From assembly GCA_017461465.1 (NCBI GenBank), contig JAFTYN010000006.1, forward strand, positions 1-18,438: a DNA stretch of 18,438 nt, given 5' to 3'. Both the position numbers and the translations under genes were made by a program. The notes beneath the pieces were generated by a model, which saw only the letters and a program-made list of their open reading frames with translations, was not told the origin of the DNA and searched no databases. The stretch is from Bacilli bacterium (GTDB lineage: Bacteria > Bacillota_I > Bacilli_A > RF39 > UBA660). Position 1 is the first letter of the stretch; every line of letters begins with the position of its first letter. Of the stretch, positions 1 to 7,546 are shown piece after piece.

Positions 1-104
1 ATTTTGATATCAGCACCCACTCTAATAACTTCCCATTCATTATTACCACAAGGATGCTCTTTTTTCATCATAACAATACTACCTAATTTATATTCCTTAT
101 CCAT
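1..104 (-). CDS. DUF951 family small protein (YyzM-like), 3' end missing
   Basis: The visible 34 residues begin MDKEYKLGSIVMMKKEHPCG and continue NNEWEVIRVGADIK before the window edge. The lysine-rich KKEHPCGxNEWEVxRVGxD pattern is the hallmark of the DUF951 family, small proteins of about 65 residues whose function is not established. The ATG overlaps the last 8 bases of the upstream mscS gene, and a GGTGA ribosome binding site lies just before it inside mscS, so the two are translationally coupled. In B. subtilis the equivalent gene (yyzM) also sits in the soj-spo0J region next to the ychF GTPase gene; whether ychF follows here lies outside the window. The remaining part of the gene cannot be judged. 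Confidence 0.85.
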   Translation of the reverse strand, partial: MDKEYKLGSIVMMKKEHPCGNNEWEVIRVGADIK

Positions 105-897
105 TATGAATCACCAATTGATTAAATGGTATAGTAATATTATTTTCATCAAAAGCAAGTTTTATAGCTTTTCTTATTTGTCTTTCTACACCAAAATTTG
201 TAGTTGGTTTAGTTATAGCAGTAACTCTATATACTACTGAAGAAGCATCGAATGCATTTACTCCTAATATTTCTATAGGTTCTACTAAATCTTCTATCTC
301 GTTAGACAGTTTTTCACTTAATTCTTTTAATACTCTTTCTACTTTATCTAAATCAGATTCATAAGCTACACCAACATCAACAACCGCTAACGATTTAGAT
401 AAAGAGTGATTTATTACTTCAGTGACATTTCTATTAGCTAGAATCTTAATTTCTCCTGTATAAGCTTTAAGTCTCGTACTTTTTAAAGATAAATTAACCA
501 CTTCACCTTTAAAACCACCTATTGTAACTACATCACCTAATCTAAATTGTCCTTCTATAATTATAGATATCCCAGCTACGAAATCTTTTAATATATCTTG
601 AAGAGCTAATGCTAATACAGCTGAGAAAACTCCAAGAGAAGCTAATAGCGATTTAGTATCAATTCCATATACATCTAATATAGTTATGACAGCTACTATA
701 ATGATAAAAAACTTAGCAAAATTTATACATAGAGAAACAATTGTTTGTAATCTCTTTGAATCAACATTCTTATTATTAAATGTTTTTAATTTAAATATTT
801 TCCTTATTACTGCTTTTGCAATAGCATATGCAATAATAGATATTAAAATAATTATTATAGGTGCGACAATTTCTTTAACTAATATCTTTTCTAACAT
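97..897 (-). CDS. mscS: MscS-family small-conductance mechanosensitive channel
   Basis: A 266-residue membrane protein of about the usual MscS size (E. coli MscS is 286). Hydrophobic segments are visible at about residues 9-30, 55-76 and 80-105. The third is the pore-lining helix, rich in Ala, Gly and Leu, and runs into the conserved DILKDFVAGISIIIEGQFRLGD stretch that starts the cytoplasmic beta domain. The C-terminal half (residues 115-266) fits the MscS beta and alpha/beta vestibule. Family members open under membrane tension and release solutes during osmotic downshock. The start is one base after the parB stop, with AAAGGAGC placed inside the end of parB, so it is the third gene of the soj-parB operon. 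The specific MscS subclass (YnaI, YggB and so on) cannot be told. Confidence 0.9.
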   Translation of the reverse strand: MLEKILVKEIVAPIIIILISIIAYAIAKAVIRKIFKLKTFNNKNVDSKRLQTIVSLCINFAKFFIIIVAVITILDVYGIDTKSLLASLGVFSAVLALALQDILKDFVAGISIIIEGQFRLGDVVTIGGFKGEVVNLSLKSTRLKAYTGEIKILANRNVTEVINHSLSKSLAVVDVGVAYESDLDKVERVLKELSEKLSNEIEDLVEPIEILGVNAFDASSVVYRVTAITKPTTNFGVERQIRKAIKLAFDENNITIPFNQLVIHNG

Positions 898-898
898 A

Positions 899-1777
899 TT
901 ATTGCTCCTTTATATTTAGTATTTCTAATATTCTATTTAAATCATTGACATTGTTAAAACTAATTTCTATTTTTTTATCTTTAATTCTAACTTTTGTATC
1001 TAATTTGTCTCTTAGTAAATCTTCAACATATTTATATTCAGATGAAGAAGTACTTACTTTTCTTTCAATTTGAACTTTCTTTTTCATATCTGGAGAAATC
1101 TTTTCGACTTCTCTAACAGGTAATTTTTCTTCAACAATTTGCTTAGCAAGTTTTATCATTTCTTCTTCTGATTCTAATTTACTAATAGTTCTAGCATGTC
1201 CCATTGTTAATTCATTATTTGTAATCATACTTCTTACTTCATTAGGAAGTCTTAATAAACCTAATATATTAGTGATATGACTTCTACTTTTACCAACTTT
1301 TTTGGCTAATTCTTCTTGTGTTAAATTTAAAGAATCAATCATAGAACGATATGCAATGGCTTCTTCTATTGCACTTAAATTTTCACGTTGTAAGTTTTCT
1401 AAAAGTGCTATTTCCATCATTTGTTCATCAGTAAAACTTCTTATAATAGCAGGAATCGTTTCTTTACCAGCTATTTTTGATGCACGACATCTTCTTTCAC
1501 CAGCTATTATTTCATAACCTTTTATACTCTTCTTAACAATAATAGGTTGAAATACGCCATGTTCTTTGATAGAATCTGCTAATTCTCTTAATGATTCATC
1601 ATCAAAATTTTTACGTGGTTGATATGGATTAGCACGTAATTCAGATAATGGAATTTCCACTATTTCTTCATTTGTGGCAGATTCATAAATTGTTTTTTCT
1701 ATTGTATCTAAATCAAGAGTTTCAGTATTAAATAATTCTTCTAAACCTCTCCCAAGAGCTCTTTTCTTACTTTCCAT
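899..1777 (-). CDS. parB: ParB/Spo0J chromosome partition protein
   Basis: A 292-residue ParB of typical length. The N-terminus KKRALGRGLEELF (residues 4-16) is the conserved Soj-stimulating tail, with the arginine that acts on the ParA ATPase. The CTP-binding ParB/Srx fold follows, with GERRCRAS (93-100) and ENLQREN (127-133) as the nucleotide-contacting boxes, then a helix-turn-helix at about 153-174 (TQEELAKKVGKSRSHITNIL) that reads parS DNA. The last ~70 residues form the dimerisation domain. ParB loads on parS near the origin, slides as a CTP clamp and recruits SMC while stimulating Soj. It overlaps the soj gene end by 11 bases, so the two are translationally coupled. I found no convincing parS 16-mer in this window. 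Confidence 0.96.
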   Translation of the reverse strand: MESKKRALGRGLEELFNTETLDLDTIEKTIYESATNEEIVEIPLSELRANPYQPRKNFDDESLRELADSIKEHGVFQPIIVKKSIKGYEIIAGERRCRASKIAGKETIPAIIRSFTDEQMMEIALLENLQRENLSAIEEAIAYRSMIDSLNLTQEELAKKVGKSRSHITNILGLLRLPNEVRSMITNNELTMGHARTISKLESEEEMIKLAKQIVEEKLPVREVEKISPDMKKKVQIERKVSTSSSEYKYVEDLLRDKLDTKVRIKDKKIEISFNNVNDLNRILEILNIKEQ

Positions 1778-2552
1778 TTCTTGAAATCACTTCCTTTGCT
1801 AAACTTAGATATGCTTCTGCTCCTCTATTGTTAGAAGCATAATATATTATAGGTTTACCATGACTTGGTGCTTCCGATAGTTTCACTAATCTTGGAATGA
1901 TAGTGTCATAAACACGTTCCTTGAAATAACTTCTAATATCTTCTACTACTTCAAGTCCAAGACAAGTTCTACTATCAAGCATAGTAAGTAGTACACCTTC
2001 AATATCTAAATTTGGATTCAAATTCTTTTGAGCAAGAATAATTGTATTAACTAATTGTGCAATTCCTTCAAGTGCAAAAAATTCACATTGAACTGGAATA
2101 ATTACAGAGTCTGCTGCAGTAAGAGCATTTGTAGTAAGTATCCCTAAACTTGGAGGACAATCTATAATTATGTAATCAAATAAATCTTTGGCTACATCTA
2201 AATATTTTTTTAGTTGTCCACCTTTATTAAAGGTTGGATCTTGTCTACTACGTTCTACTAACTCTATATCTATACCAGCTAAATTAATTGTTGCTGGTAA
2301 AATATATAAATTTTTAAATTTTGTTTTTATTATTGTTTTATCTAAAGGTGCTTTATCAATCATTAGTTCATAAATGCTATTTTCTACTTCACCTTTCGGA
2401 ATACCTAAACCAGTAGTACTATTACCTTGAGGATCTAAATCAACTAATAAAACTTTTCTTCTTAAAACGCCTAAAGATGCAGCTAAATTAATACTAGAAG
2501 TAGTTTTACCTACTCCACCTTTTTGATTAACTAAAGCTATTACCTTCCCCAT
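1767..2552 (-). CDS. soj: Soj/ParA chromosome partition ATPase
   Basis: 261 residues, the standard size for chromosomal ParA. The deviant Walker A motif KGGVGKTT is at residues 11-18, with the signature lysine K11. DLDPQGNST (38-46) supplies the A' aspartate, and the Walker B strand FDYIIIDCPPSLG is at about 125-137. There is no N-terminal helix-turn-helix, which separates it from plasmid type Ia ParA. It forms ATP-dependent dimers on DNA, is stimulated by ParB and in Bacillus also controls DnaA. It starts ATG GGG with a GGTGG ribosome binding site about 5 bases upstream. The 92-base gap behind ftsH contains a terminator and a candidate extended -10 promoter, so soj begins a transcription unit with parB, mscS and the DUF951 gene. 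Confidence 0.96.
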   Translation of the reverse strand: MGKVIALVNQKGGVGKTTSSINLAASLGVLRRKVLLVDLDPQGNSTTGLGIPKGEVENSIYELMIDKAPLDKTIIKTKFKNLYILPATINLAGIDIELVERSRQDPTFNKGGQLKKYLDVAKDLFDYIIIDCPPSLGILTTNALTAADSVIIPVQCEFFALEGIAQLVNTIILAQKNLNPNLDIEGVLLTMLDSRTCLGLEVVEDIRSYFKERVYDTIIPRLVKLSEAPSHGKPIIYYASNNRGAEAYLSLAKEVISRNGK

Positions 2553-2589
2553 TTATACCACCATTTTCTAATACATTATATACATACCT

Positions 2590-2598
2590 ATTTTAACA
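2590..2598 (-). promoter_or_regulatory. Candidate extended -10 promoter for soj operon
   Basis: Read on the minus strand the site is TGTTAAAAT, an extended -10 (TGn plus TAAAAT), about 38 bases before the soj ATG. No good TTGACA-like box lies 16-18 bases upstream; a TTGTAG occurs at a spacing of 20. A second TATAAT lies closer to soj but lacks a -35 box. A promoter is expected here because a terminator closes the preceding operon. Confidence 0.45.
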
Positions 2599-2632
2599 TA
2601 CTTTTATTGTAATTGCTACAACTTGTTAGCAT

Positions 2633-2657
2633 AAAAAAAGATACTTACGCATCTTTT
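2633..2657 (-). terminator. Intrinsic terminator overlapping the ftsH stop codon
   Basis: The minus-strand RNA reads AAAAGAUGC, loop GUAA, GUAUCUUUU and then a run of U. This is a 9-bp stem with one G-U pair followed by seven or more U. The UAA in the loop is the ftsH stop codon itself, so the hairpin forms from the last codons of ftsH. It ends the ksgA-ung-tilS-ftsH unit before soj. Confidence 0.8.
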
Positions 2658-4639
2658 TCTTTTAAAGCATCTAATAGTTCTTCTTTAGTCATTTTTGAAG
2701 TTCCTTTAATACCTTTTTCTTTAGCAACTTCAATTAATTCTTCTAAAGTTAAATCTGCATAGCTTAATTCTTGAAAATCACTTTCATCTATTTCGCCATC
2801 TTCATCTGGTAAACATCCATTTTTAACTAAATATTCAATTTGTTCTTTAGTTATTGTTTCGTGTTCTAATAAAGTATTAGCTATTAAATCTAGTAATTTT
2901 TTATTTTCAGTAATTACCTTTGTTGTCTTTTTATAACATTCATCTATGATTTTACGCATTTCTTGATCGATTTCAAAAGCAACTTGGCTTGAGAAATTTT
3001 TACTCTTATTATAATCACGACCTAAGAATACGCTAGATTCTTGATGTTCAAATTGTACTGGTCCTAAATCACTCATACCATATTCAGTAACCATAGATCT
3101 AGCAATTTTAGTAGCTTTTTCAAAATCGTTATGAGCACCTGTTGTAACTTCTTTAAATTCTACTTCTTCTGCTACACGTCCACCAAGTAAACCACATATT
3201 CTTTCAAGTAATTCACTTTTTGTAGATAAATAAGTTTCTTCTTTAGGTAACATTAAATTATATCCACCCGCTTCACCACGTGGAACAATAGTAATTTTTT
3301 GAACCTCATTAGCACCATCTAATTTAATTCCCATTACAGCATGCCCTGCTTCATGATAAGCAACAACACGTTTTTCTTTTTCAGTATACTTATGGGAAAC
3401 TTTTGCAGGTCCCATTAATACACGGTCATGAGCTTCATCTATTTCTGACATAGTAATTGCTTTTTTATTTCTTCTTACTGTTAATAATGCAGCTTCGTTT
3501 AATAAATTTTCTAAATCTGCACCACTTAATCCAACAGTTCTTTTGGCTATATTTTTTAAAATTACCTTTTTAGAGAAAGTCTTACCTTTAGCATGAACTT
3601 TTAAAATTTCTTCTCTACCTTTTAAATCAGGTAAATTAACTGTAATTTGTCTATCAAAACGTCCTGGTCTTAATAATGCAGGGTCAAGTACGTCAGGTCT
3701 ATTTGTAGCAGCCATAACTATAATACCTTCATTAGCACCAAAACCATCCATTTCAGTTAATAATTGGTTAAGAGTTTGTTCACGTTCATCGTGACCACCA
3801 CCTAAACCAGCTCCTCTTTGACGTCCAACTGCATCTATTTCATCAATAAAGATTAAACATGGAGCAGTTTCTTTTGCTTGTTTAAACATATCTCTAACAC
3901 GTGATGCACCTACACCTACAAATAATTCAACAAATTCTGAACCACTAATGTAATAGAAAGGAACATTTGCTTCTCCAGCAACAGATCTCGCTAATAAAGT
4001 TTTACCTGTCCCTGGAGGACCAAATAATAATACACCTTTAGGGATTCTAGCACCCATGTCTGTGAATTTTTTAGGATTTTTTAAGAAATCTATTAATTCT
4101 TTTACTTCTTCTTTTTCTTCATCTAATCCTGCAACTTGATCAAAAGTTACTTTATGATTAGAGTCACTAAGTTTAGCACGGCTTTTTCCAAAATCCATTG
4201 ATTTGTTAGCACTACCCATTTGTTTAGTTAGGAAGAAATAAGCTAATCCTAACAATAAGATAATTGGAACAACATTAAATAAGAAACTTAAAAACAAACT
4301 GTTACTTGAATCAGCAACTGTATCTAATTTAAAACCTTGCTCAGCTTGTGCTTCATAAATAATTGCAAGTGATTCATTAGAAAGTGGCACTTCTAATAAA
4401 AAACTTTCTTCTTCTTCGTAACCTTCTAATTTGCCTGAAATTTTGTAAACTCCAGTTCTACTTTGAGGAGAAATAAATATTTCTACTACATTTCCCTCTT
4501 CTACTTCTTTCATAAATTCGTTATATGATAGGTCATTAATCTTGATGTTTAACATTTCGAATAAATAAAATATACTTAACATAAGAATAAATAACGCTAA
4601 AAATGGCATATAACCTTTTTTCATGTTCTTTTTATTCAT
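2645..4639 (-). CDS. ftsH: FtsH membrane AAA+ zinc protease with an added C-terminal Rho_N-like segment
   Basis: 664 residues. Two transmembrane helices (about 12-30 and 114-138) flank a short extracytoplasmic domain. The AAA+ module has Walker A GPPGTGKT (207-214), Walker B FIDEID (264-269) and the second region of homology TNRPDVLDPALLRPGRFDR (312-330). The M41 protease has HEAGH (429-433), with D505 in the GAHND segment as the likely third zinc ligand. FtsH degrades misassembled membrane proteins and some regulators, as an ATP-driven hexamer. After the normal FtsH end (about residue 608) comes an acidic linker PDEDGEIDESDF, then residues 628-662, which match the spacing of the Rho N-terminal helical domain; see findings. 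AAGGAGGAA lies about 9 bases before the ATG, and tilS ends 16 bases upstream, so it is the last gene of that operon. The usual hprT gene between tilS and ftsH is absent. Confidence 0.97.
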   Translation of the reverse strand: MNKKNMKKGYMPFLALFILMLSIFYLFEMLNIKINDLSYNEFMKEVEEGNVVEIFISPQSRTGVYKISGKLEGYEEEESFLLEVPLSNESLAIIYEAQAEQGFKLDTVADSSNSLFLSFLFNVVPIILLLGLAYFFLTKQMGSANKSMDFGKSRAKLSDSNHKVTFDQVAGLDEEKEEVKELIDFLKNPKKFTDMGARIPKGVLLFGPPGTGKTLLARSVAGEANVPFYYISGSEFVELFVGVGASRVRDMFKQAKETAPCLIFIDEIDAVGRQRGAGLGGGHDEREQTLNQLLTEMDGFGANEGIIVMAATNRPDVLDPALLRPGRFDRQITVNLPDLKGREEILKVHAKGKTFSKKVILKNIAKRTVGLSGADLENLLNEAALLTVRRNKKAITMSEIDEAHDRVLMGPAKVSHKYTEKEKRVVAYHEAGHAVMGIKLDGANEVQKITIVPRGEAGGYNLMLPKEETYLSTKSELLERICGLLGGRVAEEVEFKEVTTGAHNDFEKATKIARSMVTEYGMSDLGPVQFEHQESSVFLGRDYNKSKNFSSQVAFEIDQEMRKIIDECYKKTTKVITENKKLLDLIANTLLEHETITKEQIEYLVKNGCLPDEDGEIDESDFQELSYADLTLEELIEVAKEKGIKGTSKMTKEELLDALKEKDA

Positions 4640-4655
4640 TAAAATTAATTCCTCC

Positions 4656-5993
4656 TTAATAATACTTTAGTATTATATCATAGTTTTCATCCTTTTGTTT
4701 ATCAAATTTGCTTTTTTTAAGCCCTGGTAACCAAACAATATTTTCGTTACTATCAACTACTACAGGCCATATTTCTCTTTCTTGCATTGGTATTTTACTA
4801 TCTATAAAAATATCATTAATTTTCTTAGATCCAATCATACCTTTTACATTCATCTTATCTCCTTCACGTCTTGAACGTACATGAAGTGGTAATTTAATCT
4901 CATCTTTTGATAAACGACAAATAAAATTATCTGTTGCATTTGATTTATCAACAACTTCGATATTTTTACCATTTGGTAAATTTATAAATTTTATTAATTC
5001 AATCTCATATTCTTTTTTAGTTTGTTTAAGTGGCGCTAAAACTAAAGTATTATATGATTTAATTGCTTGAACATTGTTTGGTAAATGAACTTTAACATTA
5101 GCTCTTGTTGAATGAAGAACATCATATAGTATTTCTGCATGTCTATCAGTAATAAGCATAAGGTCATCTTGATAAATACTCTCTAATATAGAATATATGA
5201 TTTTCATTTGAATAACCTTTTCTTCTTTTAAAAATTTATCTATATCTAATACTGCATTTGAATATATAGATTTAATTTTTTTACTTACTTCTTTATCAAT
5301 ATAATTGTTGTATTCAATTAAAGTCTTACTAAATTTATAAAACTTATTATGAACATTTTTATCTTCTTTTTTAAACTCTGGAACTATATATTTACGATAT
5401 CTATTTCTAGTATATAAATCTTTTTGATTTGATGTATCTATCGCATAAGGAATTTTATTTTTTCTGTTGTATTCAAGTATTTCTTCTTTTGTTAAATTAA
5501 TTAGAGGTCTTACTATTTTATAATCTCCTTTGTTTACAACTTGAGAAAAACCACTATAACCTCTTAATGTTGAACCTCTTACAATTCTCATTAAAATAGT
5601 TTCCATCAAATCATCACCATGATGAGCTGTAAATAAATATTTAGCATTATATTGTTTAACTAATTTATGAAAATAATTATATCTTTTTGTATGAGCTTCA
5701 TTATGAAAATTATCATCACCATAATCTTCAATAATCATAGTTTCAAATACTACACCATTATTACGACAAAATTTTTCAACGAATTGTTGCTCTTTTATTT
5801 GACCTGGTCTACCAGTGTTATGATTAACATGAGCACAAACAACTTCAATGTCTAATGCTTTTTTTAATCTAATAAGTAGACTTAATAATGCCATAGAATC
5901 AGGACCACCTGAAACTGCTGCTACTACAGAATCTCCATATTTTATTTTTAAATCATTTAGTAAATAATTATAAGCTTCTTCCATTATTACCAC
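4656..5993 (-). CDS. tilS: tRNA(Ile)-lysidine synthetase
   Basis: 445 residues. The N-terminal N-type ATP pyrophosphatase has the P-loop SGGPDS (28-33), the conserved HVNHNTGRPG stretch (55-64), HHGDD (124-128) followed by ETILMRIVRGSTLRG, and RNRYRKYIVP (196-205). The C-terminal TilS domain is recognised in the last ~80 residues (RSRREGDKM, then the WLPGLKKSKF tail). The enzyme attaches lysine to C34 of the CAU-anticodon tRNA(Ile), making it read AUA, a codon used often in these AT-rich genes. The start is uncertain. The GTG given has AAGGG 5 bases upstream and overlaps the ung stop; an ATG three codons later (5984) begins 2 bases after that stop but has a weaker ribosome binding site. It lies in the ksgA-ung-tilS-ftsH run. 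Confidence 0.95.
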   Translation of the reverse strand: MVIMEEAYNYLLNDLKIKYGDSVVAAVSGGPDSMALLSLLIRLKKALDIEVVCAHVNHNTGRPGQIKEQQFVEKFCRNNGVVFETMIIEDYGDDNFHNEAHTKRYNYFHKLVKQYNAKYLFTAHHGDDLMETILMRIVRGSTLRGYSGFSQVVNKGDYKIVRPLINLTKEEILEYNRKNKIPYAIDTSNQKDLYTRNRYRKYIVPEFKKEDKNVHNKFYKFSKTLIEYNNYIDKEVSKKIKSIYSNAVLDIDKFLKEEKVIQMKIIYSILESIYQDDLMLITDRHAEILYDVLHSTRANVKVHLPNNVQAIKSYNTLVLAPLKQTKKEYEIELIKFINLPNGKNIEVVDKSNATDNFICRLSKDEIKLPLHVRSRREGDKMNVKGMIGSKKINDIFIDSKIPMQEREIWPVVVDSNENIVWLPGLKKSKFDKQKDENYDIILKYY

Positions 5994-6637
5994 TTTATCC
6001 CTTCAATTTTATTCTTTTCTAAAAAATTATTAGTTTTAGAAAATGGCTTACTTCCAAAAAAACCTCTACTTGCTGATAAAGGTGATGGGTGCACACTTTC
6101 TATAACATAATGAATTGGATTATCAATCAACACTTTTTTACTTCTAGCATAACTTCCCCATAATATAAATACAACTGGTGTTTCTTTTTTATTTACTAAT
6201 TTTATTATCTCATCAGTAAAAACTTCCCAGCCTTTATCTTTGTGAGAAAGTGGAGTATCCATTTGAACAGTTAATATTGAATTTAGCAATAACACTCCTT
6301 GACTAGCCCAATCTGATAAATCATTCTTATCTCTTTTTATGCCTAAATCATTTTCTAGTTCAACAAATATATTACGCAATGATGGAGGCCTTCTAACATC
6401 AACTGGTACTGAAAACGATAACCCTTGGGCTTCACCTATACCATGATATGGATCTTGACCTAATATTACAACTTTAACTTTATCATAATCTGATAATTCT
6501 AAAGCCTTAAAAACCGATGATGCTGGAGGAAAAATAGTTTTATTCTTATATTCATTTCGTACAAAATTTTGTAAATTCACAAAATATTCTTTTTCATACT
6601 CTTTTGATAATAAGCTATACCATTTCGTATTTTTCAT
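5987..6637 (-). CDS. ung: Uracil-DNA glycosylase, family 1
   Basis: 216 residues, close to the usual 220-225. The active-site water-activating loop GQDPYHG is at residues 60-66 (catalytic D62), and the leucine intercalation motif HPSPLSASRGF is at 183-193 (H183). These two motifs define family 1 UDG, which removes uracil from DNA to start base excision repair. The reading frame extends to a GTG at 6646 directly after the ksgA stop, but that GTG is part of the ribosome binding site AGGTGA; the ATG at 6637 has ideal spacing and is preferred. It sits between ksgA and tilS, not a usual place for ung in Bacillus. With dut in the same window, it forms a pair that keeps uracil out of DNA. Confidence 0.96.
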   Translation of the reverse strand: MKNTKWYSLLSKEYEKEYFVNLQNFVRNEYKNKTIFPPASSVFKALELSDYDKVKVVILGQDPYHGIGEAQGLSFSVPVDVRRPPSLRNIFVELENDLGIKRDKNDLSDWASQGVLLLNSILTVQMDTPLSHKDKGWEVFTDEIIKLVNKKETPVVFILWGSYARSKKVLIDNPIHYVIESVHPSPLSASRGFFGSKPFSKTNNFLEKNKIEGIKW

Positions 6638-6646
6638 AAAACTCAC

Positions 6647-7474
6647 CTATAAACTATTAGCGATATCCGCAAACACTTCAATAGTTAATTGCTCTGCTCT
6701 TACGGATAGATCATAACCATGTTTGGCTAAAACTTCGTTTATTTTTTCTAAATCATAACCTTTTAAATTGTTACGTAGTGTCTTTCTTTTTTGAGTAAAA
6801 CTTTCTTTTACAATTTTAAAAAATAATTCTTCATTTTTGACATCAATTTTACTATTTACCTTCTTAAATTCGACTACAATGCTATCAACATTAGGTTTTG
6901 GCATGAACACATTACGACTTACATCCAATATTTTATTAACTTCAAAGTAATATTTTAGAAAGATAGATAATGAACCATAATCTTTAGTACCAGGTTTGGC
7001 TTTAAACCTGTCTCCAACCTCTTTTTGCACCATTACAACAATTTTATCTACTGGTATTTTATCTTCTATTAACTTTAATATGATTGGAGTAGTAATATAA
7101 TATGGTAAATTTGCTACTACATATAATTTATTATAATCATATTTTTTTAATTCATTATTTACATCTACTTTTAAAAAGTCTTCATATATAACATCAACAT
7201 TAGAAAAATCACTCAAATTAGAATTTAATATATCTTTTAGAGTTGTATCTATTTCATAACATAAAACATTTTTAGCTTTTGTAGCTAAACCATATGTTAA
7301 AGATCCTGCTCCTGGACCTATCTCGATAACTAAAGTTTCCTTATCTATTTCAGATTTATCAACAATACTATTAATTACATTTTCATCAATTATAAAATTT
7401 TGACCAAACTTTTTTTTAAACCCAAATGCATTGTCTTCTAAAAGCTTTTGCATTTTTTTTGGTGAATATTCCAT
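6647..7474 (-). CDS. ksgA: 16S rRNA A1518/A1519 dimethyltransferase (KsgA/RsmA)
   Basis: 275 residues, the normal family size. KKKFGQNFIID (20-30) is the KsgA N-terminal signature, EIGPGAGSLT (51-60) is the SAM-binding motif I, and NLPYYITTPI (122-131) is the catalytic motif IV for N6 adenine methylation. RKTLRNNLKG near residue 230 is also conserved. The enzyme dimethylates two adjacent adenines in the 3' hairpin of 16S rRNA late in small-subunit assembly. The ATG has GGAAGTGA upstream. A promoter TTGCTT-17-TATAAT lies in the gap behind the yabE terminator, so ksgA heads the unit ksgA-ung-tilS-ftsH. In B. subtilis, rnmV lies between yabE and ksgA; here there is no room for it. Confidence 0.97.
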   Translation of the reverse strand: MEYSPKKMQKLLEDNAFGFKKKFGQNFIIDENVINSIVDKSEIDKETLVIEIGPGAGSLTYGLATKAKNVLCYEIDTTLKDILNSNLSDFSNVDVIYEDFLKVDVNNELKKYDYNKLYVVANLPYYITTPIILKLIEDKIPVDKIVVMVQKEVGDRFKAKPGTKDYGSLSIFLKYYFEVNKILDVSRNVFMPKPNVDSIVVEFKKVNSKIDVKNEELFFKIVKESFTQKRKTLRNNLKGYDLEKINEVLAKHGYDLSVRAEQLTIEVFADIANSL

Positions 7475-7494
7475 ACTATCACTTCCGTAAAATA

Positions 7495-7523
7495 ATTATA
7501 CAAAAAAATCCCAATATAAGCAA
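7495..7523 (-). promoter_or_regulatory. Sigma-A-type promoter for ksgA operon
   Basis: On the minus strand TTGCTT (7518-7523) is followed after exactly 17 bases by a perfect TATAAT (7495-7500), which is about 20 bases before the ksgA ATG. It lies directly after the terminator of the YabE-like gene, which supports an independent start for ksgA-ung-tilS-ftsH. The -35 box matches only the TTG core, so strength is uncertain. Confidence 0.6.
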
Positions 7524-7524
7524 C

Positions 7525-7546
7525 AAAAAAGGAGATTACCATCCCC
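7525..7546 (-). terminator. Intrinsic terminator overlapping the end of the YabE-like gene
   Basis: The minus-strand RNA is GGGGAU, loop GGUA, AUCUCC and UUUUUU. It has a 6-bp stem (one G-U) with three G-C pairs and a run of six U. The UAA stop of the YabE-like gene lies at the loop and 3' stem, so the last sense codons form the 5' arm. Confidence 0.75.

Noticed and set aside
4..240. Plus-strand open frame of 78 codons at the left edge
   Set aside because: It overlaps the DUF951 and mscS genes antisense, and both of those are clearly recognised.
3272..3287. parS-like sequence: the minus strand reads TGTTCCACGTGGTGAA, with the left half and core of the parS consensus
   Set aside because: Only about 12 of 16 bases match, the right half is wrong, and the bases encode the conserved VPRGE peptide of FtsH. 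Probably chance.
6638..6646. Longer ung start at GTG
   Set aside because: The GTG is part of the ribosome binding site AGGTGA in front of the ATG at 6637.
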